Source: Oscillospiraceae bacterium
GTDB taxonomy: Bacteria > Bacillota > Clostridia > Oscillospirales > Ruminococcaceae
Direction: 5' to 3'
Assembly (NCBI GenBank): GCA_017550285.1
Contig: JAFZPP010000007.1
Span: 62,001-126,000, forward strand
DNA: 64,000 bases
In this document: one piece after another, positions 32,641-40,515 of the stretch
How the letters are laid out: each line of letters begins with the position of its first letter
Position numbering within the stretch: the stretch's first letter is position 1
Program-made: the position numbers and the translations under genes
The notes under the pieces: generated by a model
The model's input: the letters and a program-made list of their open reading frames with translations, nothing else
What the model was told of the DNA's origin: nothing
Database searches by the model: none

Positions 32641-33531
32641 ATGAAGCCTGTGATTTTTACCGGTGCAGCTGTTGCACTTGTGACACCGTTCAAGGCGGAC
32701 GGTTCCGTGAACTATGAAGAACTCGCAAGACTGATCGACTTCCAGATTGAAAACGGCACCGACGCGCTTGTTATTGCCGGTACGACCGGTGAAAGCTCGA
32801 CGCTCTCCGAAAAGGAGCATATTGATGTGATCAAGTTCTCCGTTGAGCATACAAAGCACCGCGTTCCGGTCATTGCCGGTACGGGAAGCAATGCGACGGA
32901 GACTGCCGTGATGCTCTCGAAGGAAGCAGAGGAAGCCGGTGCGGATGCACTGCTGCTCGTCACGCCGTACTACAACAAGACCTCGCAGCGCGGTCTGTAT
33001 GTTCACTATAAGACGATTGCAGACAGCGTCAAGCTGCCGATCATCCTCTACAATGTACCGTCGCGTACCGGTCTGAACATTGATGTTGAGACTGCTGCAA
33101 AGCTGGCGGAGATCGACAATATCGTCGCAATGAAGGATGCGGTCGGCAATATCACCTATACCGCAAATCTGATCGAGCGCTGCGGCGGCAAGCTGACCGT
33201 TTACAGCGGCAATGACGATCAGATCGTCCCGATGATGAGCCTCGGTGCAAAGGGCGTGATCTCTGTGCTCTCGAATGTTGCTCCGAAGGAAACGCATGAC
33301 ATGACCGCAGCAGCACTTGCAGGCGATTACAAGACCGCAGCGGCACTCCAGCTCAAGTATCTCAAGCTGATTCATGCGCTGTTCATTGAGACCAATCCGA
33401 TTCCGGTCAAGGAAGCTGTCAATCAAATGGGCTTTGCAGCAGGTGCATGTCGTCTGCCGCTCTATGAAATGGCAGATGAGACCAAGGCTGTGCTCGTTGC
33501 AGAAATGAAGAAGCAGGGCTTGCTGGGCTAA
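32641..33531 (+). CDS. dapA: 4-hydroxy-tetrahydrodipicolinate synthase
   Basis: Condenses pyruvate with aspartate semialdehyde in lysine/diaminopimelate synthesis. The 296 residues match the family: VALVTPFKADGSVNYEELAR, GTTGESSTLSEKEH, VTPYYNKTSQRGLYVHYKTI, LPIILYNVPSRTG and the Schiff-base lysine in NIVAMKDAVGN. The ATG at 32641 follows a GAAAGGATGATATAGA leader. Supplied with substrate by Asd in the same operon and followed by dapB. Confidence 0.97.
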   Translation: MKPVIFTGAAVALVTPFKADGSVNYEELARLIDFQIENGTDALVIAGTTGESSTLSEKEHIDVIKFSVEHTKHRVPVIAGTGSNATETAVMLSKEAEEAGADALLLVTPYYNKTSQRGLYVHYKTIADSVKLPIILYNVPSRTGLNIDVETAAKLAEIDNIVAMKDAVGNITYTANLIERCGGKLTVYSGNDDQIVPMMSLGAKGVISVLSNVAPKETHDMTAAALAGDYKTAAALQLKYLKLIHALFIETNPIPVKEAVNQMGFAAGACRLPLYEMADETKAVLVAEMKKQGLLG

Positions 33532-33545
33532 GATTCAGAACAAAG

Positions 33546-33578
33546 CAATGCCGTCTGAGCTGTATTCAGGCGGCATTG
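33546..33578 (+). other. 13-bp hairpin between dapA and dapB without T tract
   Basis: CAATGCCGTCTGA (33546-33558) pairs with TCAGGCGGCATTG (33566-33578), 13 bp with one G-T pair, loop GCTGTAT. No T run follows, so it is not a standard terminator; it could mark an mRNA end, an attenuating structure or a processing site. It is 30 nt before dapB. Confidence 0.6.
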
Positions 33579-33608
33579 TGCATATGATATCAGAAAGGAA
33601 TGAAAAAC

Positions 33609-34367
33609 ATGATTCAAATTGCAGTCAGCGGCGTGTCCGGTCATATGGGCAGAACGCTGGTCAGCAGCATTGCGGATCGTACCGACTGCGCAATCTGCTG
33701 CGGCATTGATATCCGCACCGATGCAGGATTTATGTTTCCGGTTTACGACAGTCCCTCGAAGATGATCGAGAAGCCGGATGTTATTATTGATTACAGTCAC
33801 CCGAACAGCCTGAACGGTCTGCTTGAATACGCGCAGGCAACCGGTACGCCGGTCGTTCTCGCAACAACTGGCTATTCCGAGGAGCAGCTTGCCCAGATTC
33901 GCAGTGCGGCGGAGCATGTGGCACTGTTTTCCTCATTCAATATGTCGATCGGTATTCAGCTTCTGATTGCGCTCTCGAAGAAGGCGGCTGCCGTGCTCGG
34001 CAATCAGTTTGATGTGGAGATCATCGAGAAGCATCACAATCAGAAGATCGACGCACCGTCCGGTACAGCGCTGATGCTGGCAAATTCGCTTTGTGCGGAG
34101 TATGATCCGCCGAAGCACACAGTCTATGACCGCCACAGCGTCCGTAAGAAGCGCGAGATTACCGAGATCGGCATGCACTCGATCCGCGGCGGCACGATTG
34201 TCGGCGAGCATGAGGTGCTCTTCGCCGGTCCGGATGAGTGCATCTCGCTCAAGCATACGGCATCCTCGAAGCGCGTCTTTGCAGAGGGCTCCGTCAATGC
34301 GGCAATCTTCCTTGTCGGAAAAGCGCCGAAGCTCTATGATATGACCGATCTGCTCGACGAGGCATAA
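33609..34367 (+). CDS. dapB: 4-hydroxy-tetrahydrodipicolinate reductase
   Basis: NAD(P)H-dependent reductase following DapA. From ATG 33609 it is 252 residues; an in-frame ATG at 33600 sits only one base after the GAAAGGA site and is less likely. Motifs: IQIAVSGVSGHMGRTLVSSI with GxxGxMG for the cofactor, the loop VVLATTGYSEEQL, EIIEKHHNQKIDAPSGTALM (substrate HHxxKxDAPSGTA) and GEHEVLFAGPDECISLKHTA. Last gene of the operon, followed by a strong terminator. Confidence 0.96.
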   Translation: MIQIAVSGVSGHMGRTLVSSIADRTDCAICCGIDIRTDAGFMFPVYDSPSKMIEKPDVIIDYSHPNSLNGLLEYAQATGTPVVLATTGYSEEQLAQIRSAAEHVALFSSFNMSIGIQLLIALSKKAAAVLGNQFDVEIIEKHHNQKIDAPSGTALMLANSLCAEYDPPKHTVYDRHSVRKKREITEIGMHSIRGGTIVGEHEVLFAGPDECISLKHTASSKRVFAEGSVNAAIFLVGKAPKLYDMTDLLDEA

Positions 34368-34375
34368 TACATCAG

Positions 34376-34412
34376 AACGCTCCGTATACGGCGATGTATA
34401 CGGAGCGTTTTC
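34376..34412 (+). terminator. Terminator of the lysine operon
   Basis: A 14-bp perfect stem AACGCTCCGTATAC / GTATACGGAGCGTT (34376-34409) with loop GGCGAT and a short T run. Confidence 0.85.
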
Positions 34413-34421
34413 GTATAAAAA

Positions 34422-34456
34422 GAAAAGCCGGACAGCGTCATTCTGTCCGGCTTTCG
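34422..34456 (-). terminator. Terminator of the SPFH-type gene
   Basis: A 12-bp stem AAAGCCGGACAG / CTGTCCGGCTTT (34424-34454) whose minus-strand end is followed by T-rich sequence; it is 15 nt after the stop of the gene at 34470-35810. Confidence 0.75.
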
Positions 34457-34469
34457 TATTCAGATGAGA

Positions 34470-35810
34470 TTACTGTACGTCGTTATCGTCAAAGATATCG
34501 CCGCACTCCGGGCAGAATTTCGGCGGATTCTTCGGATCCTCCGGCTGCCAGCCGCACTTGTCGCACTTATAGAGCGGTGCATCTGCCGGCTTCTTGCTGC
34601 CGCAGTTCTGGCAGAATTTGCCCATGTTGACCGTACCGCAGGAGCAGGTCCAGCCTTCTGCCGGAGCCGGCTGCGGAGAACCGCAGTTCATGCAGAACTT
34701 GCCGGTATTGGACGTGCCGCAGGAGCAGGTCCAAGTGTTGGCTGCCGGTGCTGCCGGAGCAGGAGCCGGTGCCGGTGCGGGAGCCGGCTGCTGCATCTGC
34801 TGCTGCTGCTGACCCATAGCGAAGAGCTGAGAAGCGTTCATGCCGCCCATTCCCTGTGCCATGCCCATGCCCATGAAGGCATTGACTGCGCCGCTTGTAT
34901 TCTTTGCAGCATCCTGCATTGCCTGTGCCTGTGCACCGACAAGCGTTGCTGCTGCCATGTTCGGATCGCGATTGATTGCAGCGCGCTGTGCCTGCTTGAT
35001 CATGTCCTCGTCTTCCTTCGGAATGGTGACGGAGTTGATCGTGATCTTGGTCAGCGTGATGCCGCGGTTCTCGGACCACTCCTCGCGCAGTGCATTGATC
35101 ATTGCATCGCGCAGCTCGTTGGTATGACCCGGCAGTGCGCTGTAGCGGATGCCCTGCTCGGAGATGACAGCGAATGCCGGCTGCAAAGCAGTCAGGAACT
35201 CACTTCTCATCATATCTTCGAGGTTGTTGTCGGAGAAGCGGAAGGTTTCGGTCACATTGCCTGCGACCTTGCTGTAGAACAGGATCGGGTCGGTGACAGT
35301 GAACTGATACATACCGTTGCAGCGGACGGAGACGTCAACATCGAGACCGATGTTGTGATCCACGACGCGGAACGGGATCGGATTCTGGGTGCCGAATCTG
35401 CATCCCATGATATCCTTCGTATTGAAGTAATAGACGCGCTGATCCTTACCGGTATCGCCGCCCATTGCGAAACGTCTGCCGAAGGTCTTGAAGCTCTCAA
35501 GAATGCCCTTGCCGAGTTTGCCGGAGAAGACGCTCGGCTCGGTACCGATATCGTATTTATATTCGCCGGGCTCTGCGCAGATTTCCATGATTCTGCCCTG
35601 CTCGACAATGATCATGCACTGACCGTCAGCAACTGCAACGATGCTTCCGTTTGTAATGATGTTATCATCGCCCTTGTTGTTGCCCTTGGTACGCTTGTGT
35701 CCCTTTGTCATCAGTACATCGCTCGGAAGCGATTCGCAGTAGAAATATTCAAGCCACTGATCCTTCAGTGTGCTGCTTCCTGCCTGCAATGCTGCTGCAA
35801 TCAATCCCAT
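34470..35810 (-). CDS. SPFH-domain / virion-core-like protein with zinc ribbons
   Basis: A 446-residue cytosolic protein. Residues ~1-280 belong to the SPFH/virion-core (YdjI/YdfR-like) family: a start MGLIAAALQAGSSTLKDQWL, an internal GSIVAVADGQCMIIVEQGRI and a C-terminal helical region REEWSENRGITLTKITINSV with KEDEDMIKQAQRAAINRD. Then a Gly/Met-rich stretch, a long Ala-Pro linker (APAPAPAPAAPAA), and a tail with three zinc-binding parts: CSCGTSNTGKFCMNCG, CSCGTVNMGKFCQNCG and a rubredoxin-like YKCDKCGWQP...FCPECGD. Own promoter and terminator. Role probably membrane-associated organising; not known. Confidence 0.85.
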   Translation of the reverse strand: MGLIAAALQAGSSTLKDQWLEYFYCESLPSDVLMTKGHKRTKGNNKGDDNIITNGSIVAVADGQCMIIVEQGRIMEICAEPGEYKYDIGTEPSVFSGKLGKGILESFKTFGRRFAMGGDTGKDQRVYYFNTKDIMGCRFGTQNPIPFRVVDHNIGLDVDVSVRCNGMYQFTVTDPILFYSKVAGNVTETFRFSDNNLEDMMRSEFLTALQPAFAVISEQGIRYSALPGHTNELRDAMINALREEWSENRGITLTKITINSVTIPKEDEDMIKQAQRAAINRDPNMAAATLVGAQAQAMQDAAKNTSGAVNAFMGMGMAQGMGGMNASQLFAMGQQQQQMQQPAPAPAPAPAPAAPAANTWTCSCGTSNTGKFCMNCGSPQPAPAEGWTCSCGTVNMGKFCQNCGSKKPADAPLYKCDKCGWQPEDPKNPPKFCPECGDIFDDNDVQ

Positions 35811-35924
35811 AGTAAAAACTCCTTTCAGTCCCGCGGCATGATGTCCGCATTTGATGCACAGTATTCTGCGCTGACATGCATACAGACGGCAGATATGCCG
35901 GAAAATACACTGTACGCTTTCATT

Positions 35925-35953
35925 ATTATACCATATTTTGCGTTGGATTGCAA
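35925..35953 (-). promoter_or_regulatory. Sigma-A promoter of the SPFH-type gene
   Basis: Minus-strand TTGCAA (35948-35953), 17-base spacer, TATAAT (35925-35930) with TATGG before the -10. Start near 35918, about 108 nt before the ATG. Confidence 0.7.
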
Positions 35954-36040
35954 TGATAAATGAGTGAAATTCACATATGAGCAGTCCCCAATTTTTTTCA
36001 ACAGATTTGTATAAGTTGCACTATCATCGCAGATGCAAAA

Positions 36041-36074
36041 AAACACCGGCTCACAGAGAACCGGTGTTTTTTGT
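36041..36074 (-). terminator. Terminator of the DUF5684-like gene
   Basis: AAACACCGG / CCGGTGTTT stem (36041-36069) with an A run on the left, i.e. T run on the minus strand, 8-10 nt after the stop at 36080. Confidence 0.8.
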
Positions 36075-36079
36075 CTGCA

Positions 36080-36469
36080 TTATTGCGGTCCGAGATAATC
36101 GGCATTGCCGAATGCCAGAATGAGGTACGCAATCGGCGCAAACAACAGCATCAGGATGAAGAAACCGACACCCTTGCCGAACGCTGCACACATCTTGTAC
36201 GACAGGATCAGAGCGATTACGATGTTGACGAGCGGTACAAACATCAGAACCGTCATCAGGACAGGATTGGTATCCCAGAACAGCTTGATTTCAGTGTAGA
36301 TGTTGTAGATCGGAATCAGGCATTTCCAGCCTGCTTCACCGGCCTTCGTAAAGATCTTCCATGTAGCAACGATTGCAACTACGCAAATCACGATCATTGT
36401 GATGTAATATGCAGCTGCAAAACCTGCGGGCATTTCAGCAGTGGTAGTTGTGCTGTAGTCAAAATTCAT
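36080..36469 (-). CDS. DUF5684-like integral membrane protein
   Basis: A 129-residue membrane protein with about three to four hydrophobic segments: YYITMIVICVVAIVATWKIF, LMTVLMFVPLVNIVIALIL and VGFFILMLLFAPIAYLILAF. The GWKCLIPIYNIY motif and the PLVNIV segment resemble the DUF5684 family. Function unknown; inner membrane. It is monocistronic between its own promoter and terminator and close to the unrelated SPFH-type gene. Confidence 0.75.
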   Translation of the reverse strand: MNFDYSTTTTAEMPAGFAAAYYITMIVICVVAIVATWKIFTKAGEAGWKCLIPIYNIYTEIKLFWDTNPVLMTVLMFVPLVNIVIALILSYKMCAAFGKGVGFFILMLLFAPIAYLILAFGNADYLGPQ

Positions 36470-36531
36470 AGAGACTCACCTCCTTTGTCACGATCTGGAT
36501 GTTAAAAACAATGTTGTTAAATCATGTCTAT

Positions 36532-36560
36532 ATTATAGAACATATTATGACAGTTGTCAA
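36532..36560 (-). promoter_or_regulatory. Sigma-A promoter of the DUF5684-like gene
   Basis: Minus-strand TTGACA (36555-36560), 17-base spacer, TATAAT (36532-36537). Confidence 0.8.
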
Positions 36561-36811
36561 TTATTTTTCGATATGTTTTGATGAAATTATAATAAATATG
36601 ACGAAAATGGCTGAAAATATGTGAACTATCAATAATAGTCCGACAAAAATACTGCGCATGCTGCATGTATTTTATTCATGCAGACCATGCCTGCCCGTAT
36701 GATCAAAAACCGTTTGACCGGCTTGCTTTTTTTTGCGGTTTATGGTATAATAATAGCTGTGAAAAGCGCTGCGGCGCCGATACGAAGTTATATTACAAAG
36801 GAGAATGTATC
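36561..36811. promoter_or_regulatory. Divergent region with thrH promoter and an inverted repeat
   Basis: AT-rich spacer between the DUF5684-like gene and thrH. It holds a plus-strand promoter TTGCTT (36723-36728), 17-base spacer, TATAAT (36746-36751), and, further upstream, an inverted repeat CTGCATG / CATGCAG (36661-36667, 36677-36683) that could be an operator. AAAGGAGA lies before the thrH start. Nothing else seen. Confidence 0.6.
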
Positions 36812-37414
36812 ATGTATATTACCTGTCTGGATCTGGAAGGTGTCCTCGTGCCTGAAATCTGGATTGCCTTTGCAGAGGCAAGCGGCATTCCGGAGCTGAA
36901 AAAAACCACGCGCGACGAGCCGGATTACGATAAACTGATGAAATACCGTCTTGCGATCCTCAAGGAGCACGGTCTGGGACTGAAGGAGATTCAGGCGACG
37001 ATTGCAAAGATCGAGCCGATGGAGGGCGCAAGAGAGTTCCTTGATGCCCTGCGCGAGATCGGTCAGGTCATCATCATCAGCGATACCTTCTCGCAGTTTG
37101 CGACGCCGCTGATGAAGAAGCTCGGCTGGCCGACGATCTTTTGCAATTCGCTTGAAGTCGCGGAGGACGGCACAATCACCGGCTTCAAGATGCGCTGCGA
37201 AAAATCCAAGCTGACAACCGTCAAGGCACTCCAGTCAATCGGTTTCGAGACGATTGCAAGCGGTGACAGCTTCAATGACCTCGGCATGATCGAGGCGAGC
37301 AAGGCAGGCTTCCTCTTCCGTTCGACTGAACAGATCAAAAAGGATTATCCGCAGTATCCGGCATATGAGACCTATGACGAGCTGCTCGCTGCAATCAAAA
37401 AGGCTATGGTATAA
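36812..37414 (+). CDS. thrH: Phosphoserine phosphatase / homoserine phosphotransferase (ThrH-like)
   Basis: A 200-residue HAD phosphatase of the ThrH type, bifunctional in characterised members. Motif I CLDLEGVLVPEIW (Asp and the following Glu), motif II IIISDTFSQF, and the motif FETIASGDSFNDLGMIEASK with the nearby lysine FKMRCEKSKL. From ATG 36812 the protein starts MYITCLDLEGVLV, the family N-terminus; the longer open frame upstream crosses the promoter. Serine or threonine biosynthesis; which activity dominates here is not evident. Confidence 0.9.
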   Translation: MYITCLDLEGVLVPEIWIAFAEASGIPELKKTTRDEPDYDKLMKYRLAILKEHGLGLKEIQATIAKIEPMEGAREFLDALREIGQVIIISDTFSQFATPLMKKLGWPTIFCNSLEVAEDGTITGFKMRCEKSKLTTVKALQSIGFETIASGDSFNDLGMIEASKAGFLFRSTEQIKKDYPQYPAYETYDELLAAIKKAMV

Positions 37415-37439
37415 AATTTAAGCAGAATCGTGAATCAGA

Positions 37440-37480
37440 CCCGACCTGTGTCTTCGGATGCCGGTCGGGCTGTTCTTTTG
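37440..37480 (+). terminator. Terminator after thrH
   Basis: CCCGACC (37440-37446) pairs with GGTCGGG (37463-37469), an inner TC-TTCG-GA tetraloop stem adds stability, tail CTGTTCTTTT. Confidence 0.65.
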
Positions 37481-37537
37481 CATCTTGGTGAACTGCGCAA
37501 TCCGGCACGGTTTTTTGTGCAGATTTTCACTATCCCC

Positions 37538-37566
37538 TTGACACTACTGACTTTTTGTGCTATACT
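37538..37566 (+). promoter_or_regulatory. Sigma-A promoter of the PBP1-GGDEF-AraC regulator gene
   Basis: TTGACA (37538-37543), 17-base spacer, TATACT (37561-37566), about 42 nt before the ATG at 37608. Confidence 0.75.
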
Positions 37567-37607
37567 ATTGTTGAATTGTATCTTCACTATCGAGAGGGGA
37601 GATTTAT

Positions 37608-39842
37608 ATGGCAAAGCGACTTTTAATCGGTGTCATTGTCTGTGAGACGGAACAGCTGATGCAGCGCCGCCTGATCAAGGGCATCACGGCGCAGGGCTAT
37701 GCACTGGACATGGATATCGCCGTATTTTCATGTATTACAAATATTCGGGAAATGACGCCCTATCAGAAGGCAGAATTCAATCTGTTCAACTATATGCATC
37801 TGCCTTCGTTTGACGGAATCCTGTATCTGCGTGACTCGTTCCACTGCGAGGAGGAGAAGCTGGTTCTCGATGCGCTTTTGCAGGAGCAGAAAATTCCGGT
37901 TCTCGTGCTGGATGACGATACGAGTCCGTTCCCGTATCTGATGATGGACGACCGTACCGGCTTTGCTGCAATCACATCGCACCTGATTCAGAAGCACGGA
38001 CTGACCGATCTGCTCTGCTTTACCGGCACCAGGGGACATTATACCGCAGAGCAGCGTGTGCTCGGCTTCCGTGACGCGATGGAGGCGGCGCATCTGCCTG
38101 TGACCGATGATATGATTCTCTACGGTGATTACTGGCACGATGCTGCAAGAGCACTTGCGCAGGAGCTGATTGACGGCAAGCGCAGACTGCCGCAGGGCGT
38201 CGTCTGCGGCAATGACCCGATGGCGATGGCACTCTGTCACGGCTTGATCGGCAACGGCATCCGCATTCCCGAGGATGTGATGATTACAGGCTATGATGCC
38301 TCACTGACCGAGACACGCAGCATGATTCCGCTGACAAGCTATGTCAGAAAGAATTTCCTGCTCGGCGCACAGGGCGTTGCAAAGCTGTATCAGATGATGA
38401 CCGGCGAGAGCTGTACGCTGACCGAGGCGGAGCGCGTGGAGGTCATTACGGGCGACAGCTGTTCCTGCGGCGTGGATGTGGACTATCTCAAGCATCAGAT
38501 TCGCGTCGAGGAGACGCAGGAGAGCTTCCGCACCATGTTCCGCACGAGCAATATGAGCAGTAATCTGACCAGCAAACAGACGCTTGACGAATGCATGACC
38601 GAAATCCGCAAGCATATCTATCTCATCCGCGATGTACAGGAGTTTTTTATCTGCCTGTGCGAGGACTGGGAGGGCGGCGGCGCGCTCGAGAATCCGGCGG
38701 AATACCGGCGCGAGGGCTATCCGAAGCATATGCTCTTAAAGCTCTTTGACGAGCCGGGCGGCGGTGTTGTGACTAAGCCCTTCCAGACAAGCAAAATGCT
38801 CCCGCGTCTGCATGAGGAGCGCGAGAAGCCTGCCTGCTATTTCTTCTCACCGCTGCATCATGACGACCGTGTATTCGGCATTGCGGCACTGAGCTTCGGC
38901 GAGCGGCTTGATACCTACGATCAGGTTTATTGCGAGTGGATTTCCGTAATCAATATTGCGCTGGAATTCGTCCGCATGCAGACCTATCTCAAGCGCTTCA
39001 ATAACCGCATCTATCTCTCGTCGATCCGCGATTCGCTGACGGGTCTTTATAACTACGAAGGCTACCGCAAATTCTCGCGCGAATGCTTTGAAGCAGCGAA
39101 GAATGAGCACCGCCGCTTCCTGCTGCTCTATGCGAGCTTTGATTCGCTGCGGCAGGTCAATGAGACCTACGGGCATTCCGAGGGCGACAGCGCCGTTACG
39201 GTGCTTGCCAATGCGATGAACAACAGCTGCACGACCTATGAACGCTGTGCACGCATTGAAGATGCGGAGTTTTCGATCATGGGCTATCAGGATTACGAGG
39301 AAGACGCCTGCCAGCGCATGATGTATGCGATTTCGGGCTATCTCGAACACTATAACCAGAGCTCCTTGAAGCCCTATAAGCTGTCGGCGAGCTTCGGCTA
39401 TTTCTGTGACTATATTGCACCGAATACAACACTTGAGGAGATTACGGCAATGGTCACGGCAAGGCTTGAGGAGAGCCGTGCGACGCGCCAGAATGAGAAG
39501 GCATCGCCCTATTACCGTGAGTTTGTCAATCTGCGCGAGCGAATCTACAGCAATCCGCAGGAGGACTGGAGCATTGATTCGATGTGCCGCGATCTGATTC
39601 TGAGCCGCGGTTATTTCCAGAAGCTCTATACGCGCTGCTTCGGCATCAGCTTTACGCAGGATGTCATCAACAGCCGCATTGAGCTTTCCAAGCGCCTGCT
39701 CTCAAGCACCGATTACAGCATCGCCTATATCGCAGATCAGAGCGGATACAGCAATTATGTCCACTTTATGCATCAGTTCAAAAAGATCGTCGGCATCACC
39801 CCGACCGAGTACCGCAAGCGCAAGCGGCAGACAGAGGACTGA
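37608..39842 (+). CDS. PBP1 (LacI-like) - degenerate GGDEF - AraC HTH fusion regulator
   Basis: A 744-residue cytosolic protein. Residues 1-~285 are a periplasmic-binding-type I effector domain as in LacI/GalR sensors (RRLIKGITAQGYALDMDIAV, GVVCGNDPMAMALCHGLIGN, DVMITGYDASLTE), but with no N-terminal LacI HTH. Residues ~300-470 are a linker/GAF-like region. Residues ~472-625 are a GGDEF domain beginning IRDSLTGLYNYEGY, whose signature is RIEDAEFSI (551-555 EDAEF) instead of GG(D/E)EF, so cyclase activity is unlikely. Residues ~645-740 are an AraC HTH (SIDSMCRDLILSRGYFQKLY, DYSIAYIADQSGYSNYVHFM). It has its own promoter and terminator. Probable sugar-responsive regulator; ligand and targets unknown. 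Confidence 0.9.
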   Translation: MAKRLLIGVIVCETEQLMQRRLIKGITAQGYALDMDIAVFSCITNIREMTPYQKAEFNLFNYMHLPSFDGILYLRDSFHCEEEKLVLDALLQEQKIPVLVLDDDTSPFPYLMMDDRTGFAAITSHLIQKHGLTDLLCFTGTRGHYTAEQRVLGFRDAMEAAHLPVTDDMILYGDYWHDAARALAQELIDGKRRLPQGVVCGNDPMAMALCHGLIGNGIRIPEDVMITGYDASLTETRSMIPLTSYVRKNFLLGAQGVAKLYQMMTGESCTLTEAERVEVITGDSCSCGVDVDYLKHQIRVEETQESFRTMFRTSNMSSNLTSKQTLDECMTEIRKHIYLIRDVQEFFICLCEDWEGGGALENPAEYRREGYPKHMLLKLFDEPGGGVVTKPFQTSKMLPRLHEEREKPACYFFSPLHHDDRVFGIAALSFGERLDTYDQVYCEWISVINIALEFVRMQTYLKRFNNRIYLSSIRDSLTGLYNYEGYRKFSRECFEAAKNEHRRFLLLYASFDSLRQVNETYGHSEGDSAVTVLANAMNNSCTTYERCARIEDAEFSIMGYQDYEEDACQRMMYAISGYLEHYNQSSLKPYKLSASFGYFCDYIAPNTTLEEITAMVTARLEESRATRQNEKASPYYREFVNLRERIYSNPQEDWSIDSMCRDLILSRGYFQKLYTRCFGISFTQDVINSRIELSKRLLSSTDYSIAYIADQSGYSNYVHFMHQFKKIVGITPTEYRKRKRQTED

Positions 39843-39846
39843 ACAC

Positions 39847-39882
39847 AAAAAGACTGCATCGGAAACCGGGGCAGTCTTTTTG
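39847..39882 (+). terminator. Terminator after the fusion regulator
   Basis: AAAAAGACTGC / GCAGTCTTTTT stem (39847-39881) directly after the stop, T run at the 3' end. Confidence 0.8.
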
Positions 39883-39927
39883 ATCGGACAGAGAAGTTTT
39901 CGCGGTGCCGGCTTCATATTCTGCTGC

Positions 39928-39956
39928 TTGATTTTTTTGCCCTGATATGATATCAT
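39928..39956 (+). promoter_or_regulatory. Sigma-A promoter of the DNA glycosylase gene
   Basis: TTGATT (39928-39933), 17-base spacer, TATCAT (39951-39956), 22 nt before the ATG. Confidence 0.55.
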
Positions 39957-39978
39957 AGATGCGAAAGGTCGTGGTGCA

Positions 39979-40461
39979 ATGTCAGCAATTCAACATCCGT
40001 TTCCGCCGCTCTATGATGCGCAGTCGGAGATTCTGATTCTCGGCAGCTTTCCCTCAGTCAAATCGAGAGAGCAGCAGTTCTTCTACGGACATCCGCAAAA
40101 CCGTTTCTGGCGTGTGACGGCAGCCGTTTGCGGCGATGAGATTCCTGTGACGGTTGCGGAAAAGCGTGCATTCCTGCTGCGGCATCACATTGCGCTGTGG
40201 GATGTGATCGCGTCCTGTGAGATCACGGGCAGCTCCGACAGCAGCATCCGCAATGTTGTCCCGAATGACCTGACGCCGATTCTTGCGGCAGCCGATATCC
40301 GGCAGATTTATGTCAACGGCGGCACCGCAGCAAAGTATTATGACCGTTGTCAGAAGCCGGTGCTGCACAGGGATGCCATACGCCTGCCCTCGACCTCGCC
40401 GGCAAATGCGGCATGGAGCCTTGATCGTCTGATCGGCGCATGGACGCAGATCAGGTTATAA
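39979..40461 (+). CDS. DNA-deoxyinosine (hypoxanthine-DNA) glycosylase, UDG superfamily
   Basis: A 160-residue UDG-superfamily enzyme with the motif LGSFPSVKSREQQFFYGHPQ then NRFW (motif 1 with Asn and Phe-Trp), DVIASCEITGSSDSSI and the C-terminal motif LPSTSPANA. This combination is that of family 6 (HDG) glycosylases, which remove deoxyinosine. No signal or extra domain. Independent promoter, shared terminator with hemW downstream. Confidence 0.85.
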   Translation: MSAIQHPFPPLYDAQSEILILGSFPSVKSREQQFFYGHPQNRFWRVTAAVCGDEIPVTVAEKRAFLLRHHIALWDVIASCEITGSSDSSIRNVVPNDLTPILAAADIRQIYVNGGTAAKYYDRCQKPVLHRDAIRLPSTSPANAAWSLDRLIGAWTQIRL

Positions 40462-40465
40462 ACAA

Positions 40466-40515
40466 ACCGCCGCCCGATACAGCGCAGAAGCGTTGATCGG
40501 GCGGCGGTATTTTTC
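40466..40515. terminator. Convergent terminator between the DNA glycosylase and hemW
   Basis: A 13-bp perfect stem ACCGCCGCCCGAT / ATCGGGCGGCGGT (40466-40508) followed by ATTTTT on the plus strand; the left side gives T on the minus strand more weakly. Confidence 0.8.
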
